Source: Climacteris rufus
Lineage: Eukaryota; Chordata; Aves; Passeriformes; Climacteridae
Assembly (NCBI GenBank): GCA_013398175.1
Contig: VZRZ01003922.1
Span: 161,164-225,163, forward strand
Direction: 5' to 3'
Length of the DNA stretch: 64,000 bases
Positions 63,031 through 64,000 of this stretch are shown here, piece by piece. The notes under the pieces are model-generated. The model saw only the letters and a list, made by a program, of their open reading frames with translations. It searched no databases and had not been told where the DNA came from. The translations under genes and the position numbers were made by a program. Position 1 is the stretch's first letter. Each line of letters starts with the position of its first letter.

Positions 63031-64000
63031 CTAGAGCAAAACAGGAGAGTGTCATTCAGCTGCTAACAAACAATCTGACATTTGCAAACCTAGCTTTTGT
63101 GTCTAACAGAGCTTCTGACCCCCTTCCCCAAATATTCTGATTAGGAGATCTAATTTCTGCAAGGCTAATCTCATTAGAATGTTTCCTTACCCTAATTTTT
63201 ATAATAGTTATGTATATTTATCTTAAACAAGTGGAAAACAGACATAGTGAAGTAACTGAAGCAAGTTTTGCATTCTGCAAGAAACCTGTCTCCCTTAAAT
63301 TCAGTATTGCCTTATCATGAACTAAAAGCACTGCAAGATTTCCCTCTTTTACCAAGATGGGTCAATACAGTTTGCTAAGCAAATACAGTTATGTTAAAAA
63401 AAAATGCTGTGTGTGTACAATATACCCTACATAATAATGAAGTAAAGACATCTATATTTCATTATGTCTTGTTAACTAAAGACAGAAATTTAAAAACACC
63501 TAGCTTTATTTGCACAACTCTCGCTAGAATTTAATGGGAATTTTTCCTGAGTGCAGTCAAAAGACAACCATTCTTGGGAGCAAATGTTCTCTACCAAGCT
63601 AATTTCCTTGTTTCAAAAAAGATGTACTTGTTTTTACATAAAACTTCTCTGGACTAGAACCACTTAACCCAATCTATGATTCATCATTCTTAAGATTAGC
63701 TGACCATTTTCACAGTAATGACCCAAAATACAACAGAAAACAGAAAAGTCTTGAATTGTGCCATTAGAGGAGCAGCACCCAGCACACTGCAGGACACCCT
63801 GCAGGAGCTGGAACAGCTGCCCTGGAAGGGGAATGCACTTTGAGCAGAATTCATTCTGGAGAGGCAGAGAAGTGGTTGGCTCTTCTCAGCCCAGTGCACT
63901 ATGAAAAGCACAGACCAAGCCTCACTACTGTGAGCCCAGAAATGTGGTAAGGTGATCAAAGGAAGGGGGAGTGACAGCAGATCAGTTCGAGTTCCAGTGT
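63031..64000 (-). other. IMMP1L first intron, partial
   Basis: The coding exon 1 acceptor at 63031-63032 shows that at least one untranslated exon lies beyond the right edge. Nothing was recognised in this stretch. Confidence 0.7.

Noticed and set aside
1..64000. Bacterial-type systems, CRISPR arrays, operons, tRNA or rRNA genes
   Set aside because: The window is vertebrate nuclear DNA with spliced genes; no evenly spaced repeat array or recognisable RNA gene was seen.

Overview
This is a vertebrate nuclear window, almost certainly from a bird. It has an AT-rich background, two spliced genes with long introns, one sharp CpG island, and several fragments of CR1, the dominant LINE of bird genomes. 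The CR1 subtypes look like those of Neoaves, probably a songbird, but that narrower placement is inference.

Two protein-coding genes can be read exon by exon. DNAJC24 (DPH4, a diphthamide-synthesis J-domain protein) is on the + strand. Its CpG-island promoter lies at about 8.1-9.0 kb and its coding exons at 9984-10091, 32940-33078, 42196-42264 and 43156-43280. They join in frame to 146 residues with an intact HPD motif and four zinc-ligand cysteines. IMMP1L (catalytic subunit of the mitochondrial inner-membrane peptidase) is on the - strand. Its coding exons are at 62898-63002, 62107-62195, 61395-61521, 49216-49326 and 44412-44480. They join in frame to 166 residues, the same length as the human protein, with catalytic Ser40 and Lys83 present. 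The two genes converge, with stop codons 1131 bases apart.

Order and orientation match human 11p13 (DCDC1 - DNAJC24 - IMMP1L - ELP4 - PAX6), so ELP4 and PAX6 are expected beyond the right edge and DCDC1 beyond the left.

Layout: 1-8080 is AT-rich upstream DNA with a CR1 copy, a microsatellite and a T/G-rich tract. 8080-9000 is the CpG island. 9951-43280 is DNAJC24, with a 22.8 kb intron 2 and a 9.1 kb intron 3 that holds most of the CR1 copies. 43281-44411 is the shared 3' region. 44412-64000 is IMMP1L, running into its first intron at the right edge.

The two gene products do not share a pathway: one acts in cytosolic EF2 modification, the other in mitochondrial protein maturation. No new system was found. 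The points worth a second look are a near-perfect 208/210-base tandem copy flanking the window's only N (likely an assembly join), an upstream ORF or alternative N-terminus for DNAJC24, overlapping 3' ends, a nested intronic hairpin, a 32-base perfect palindrome, and several non-repetitive, CpG-retaining intronic blocks that may be conserved enhancers of the PAX6 neighbourhood.
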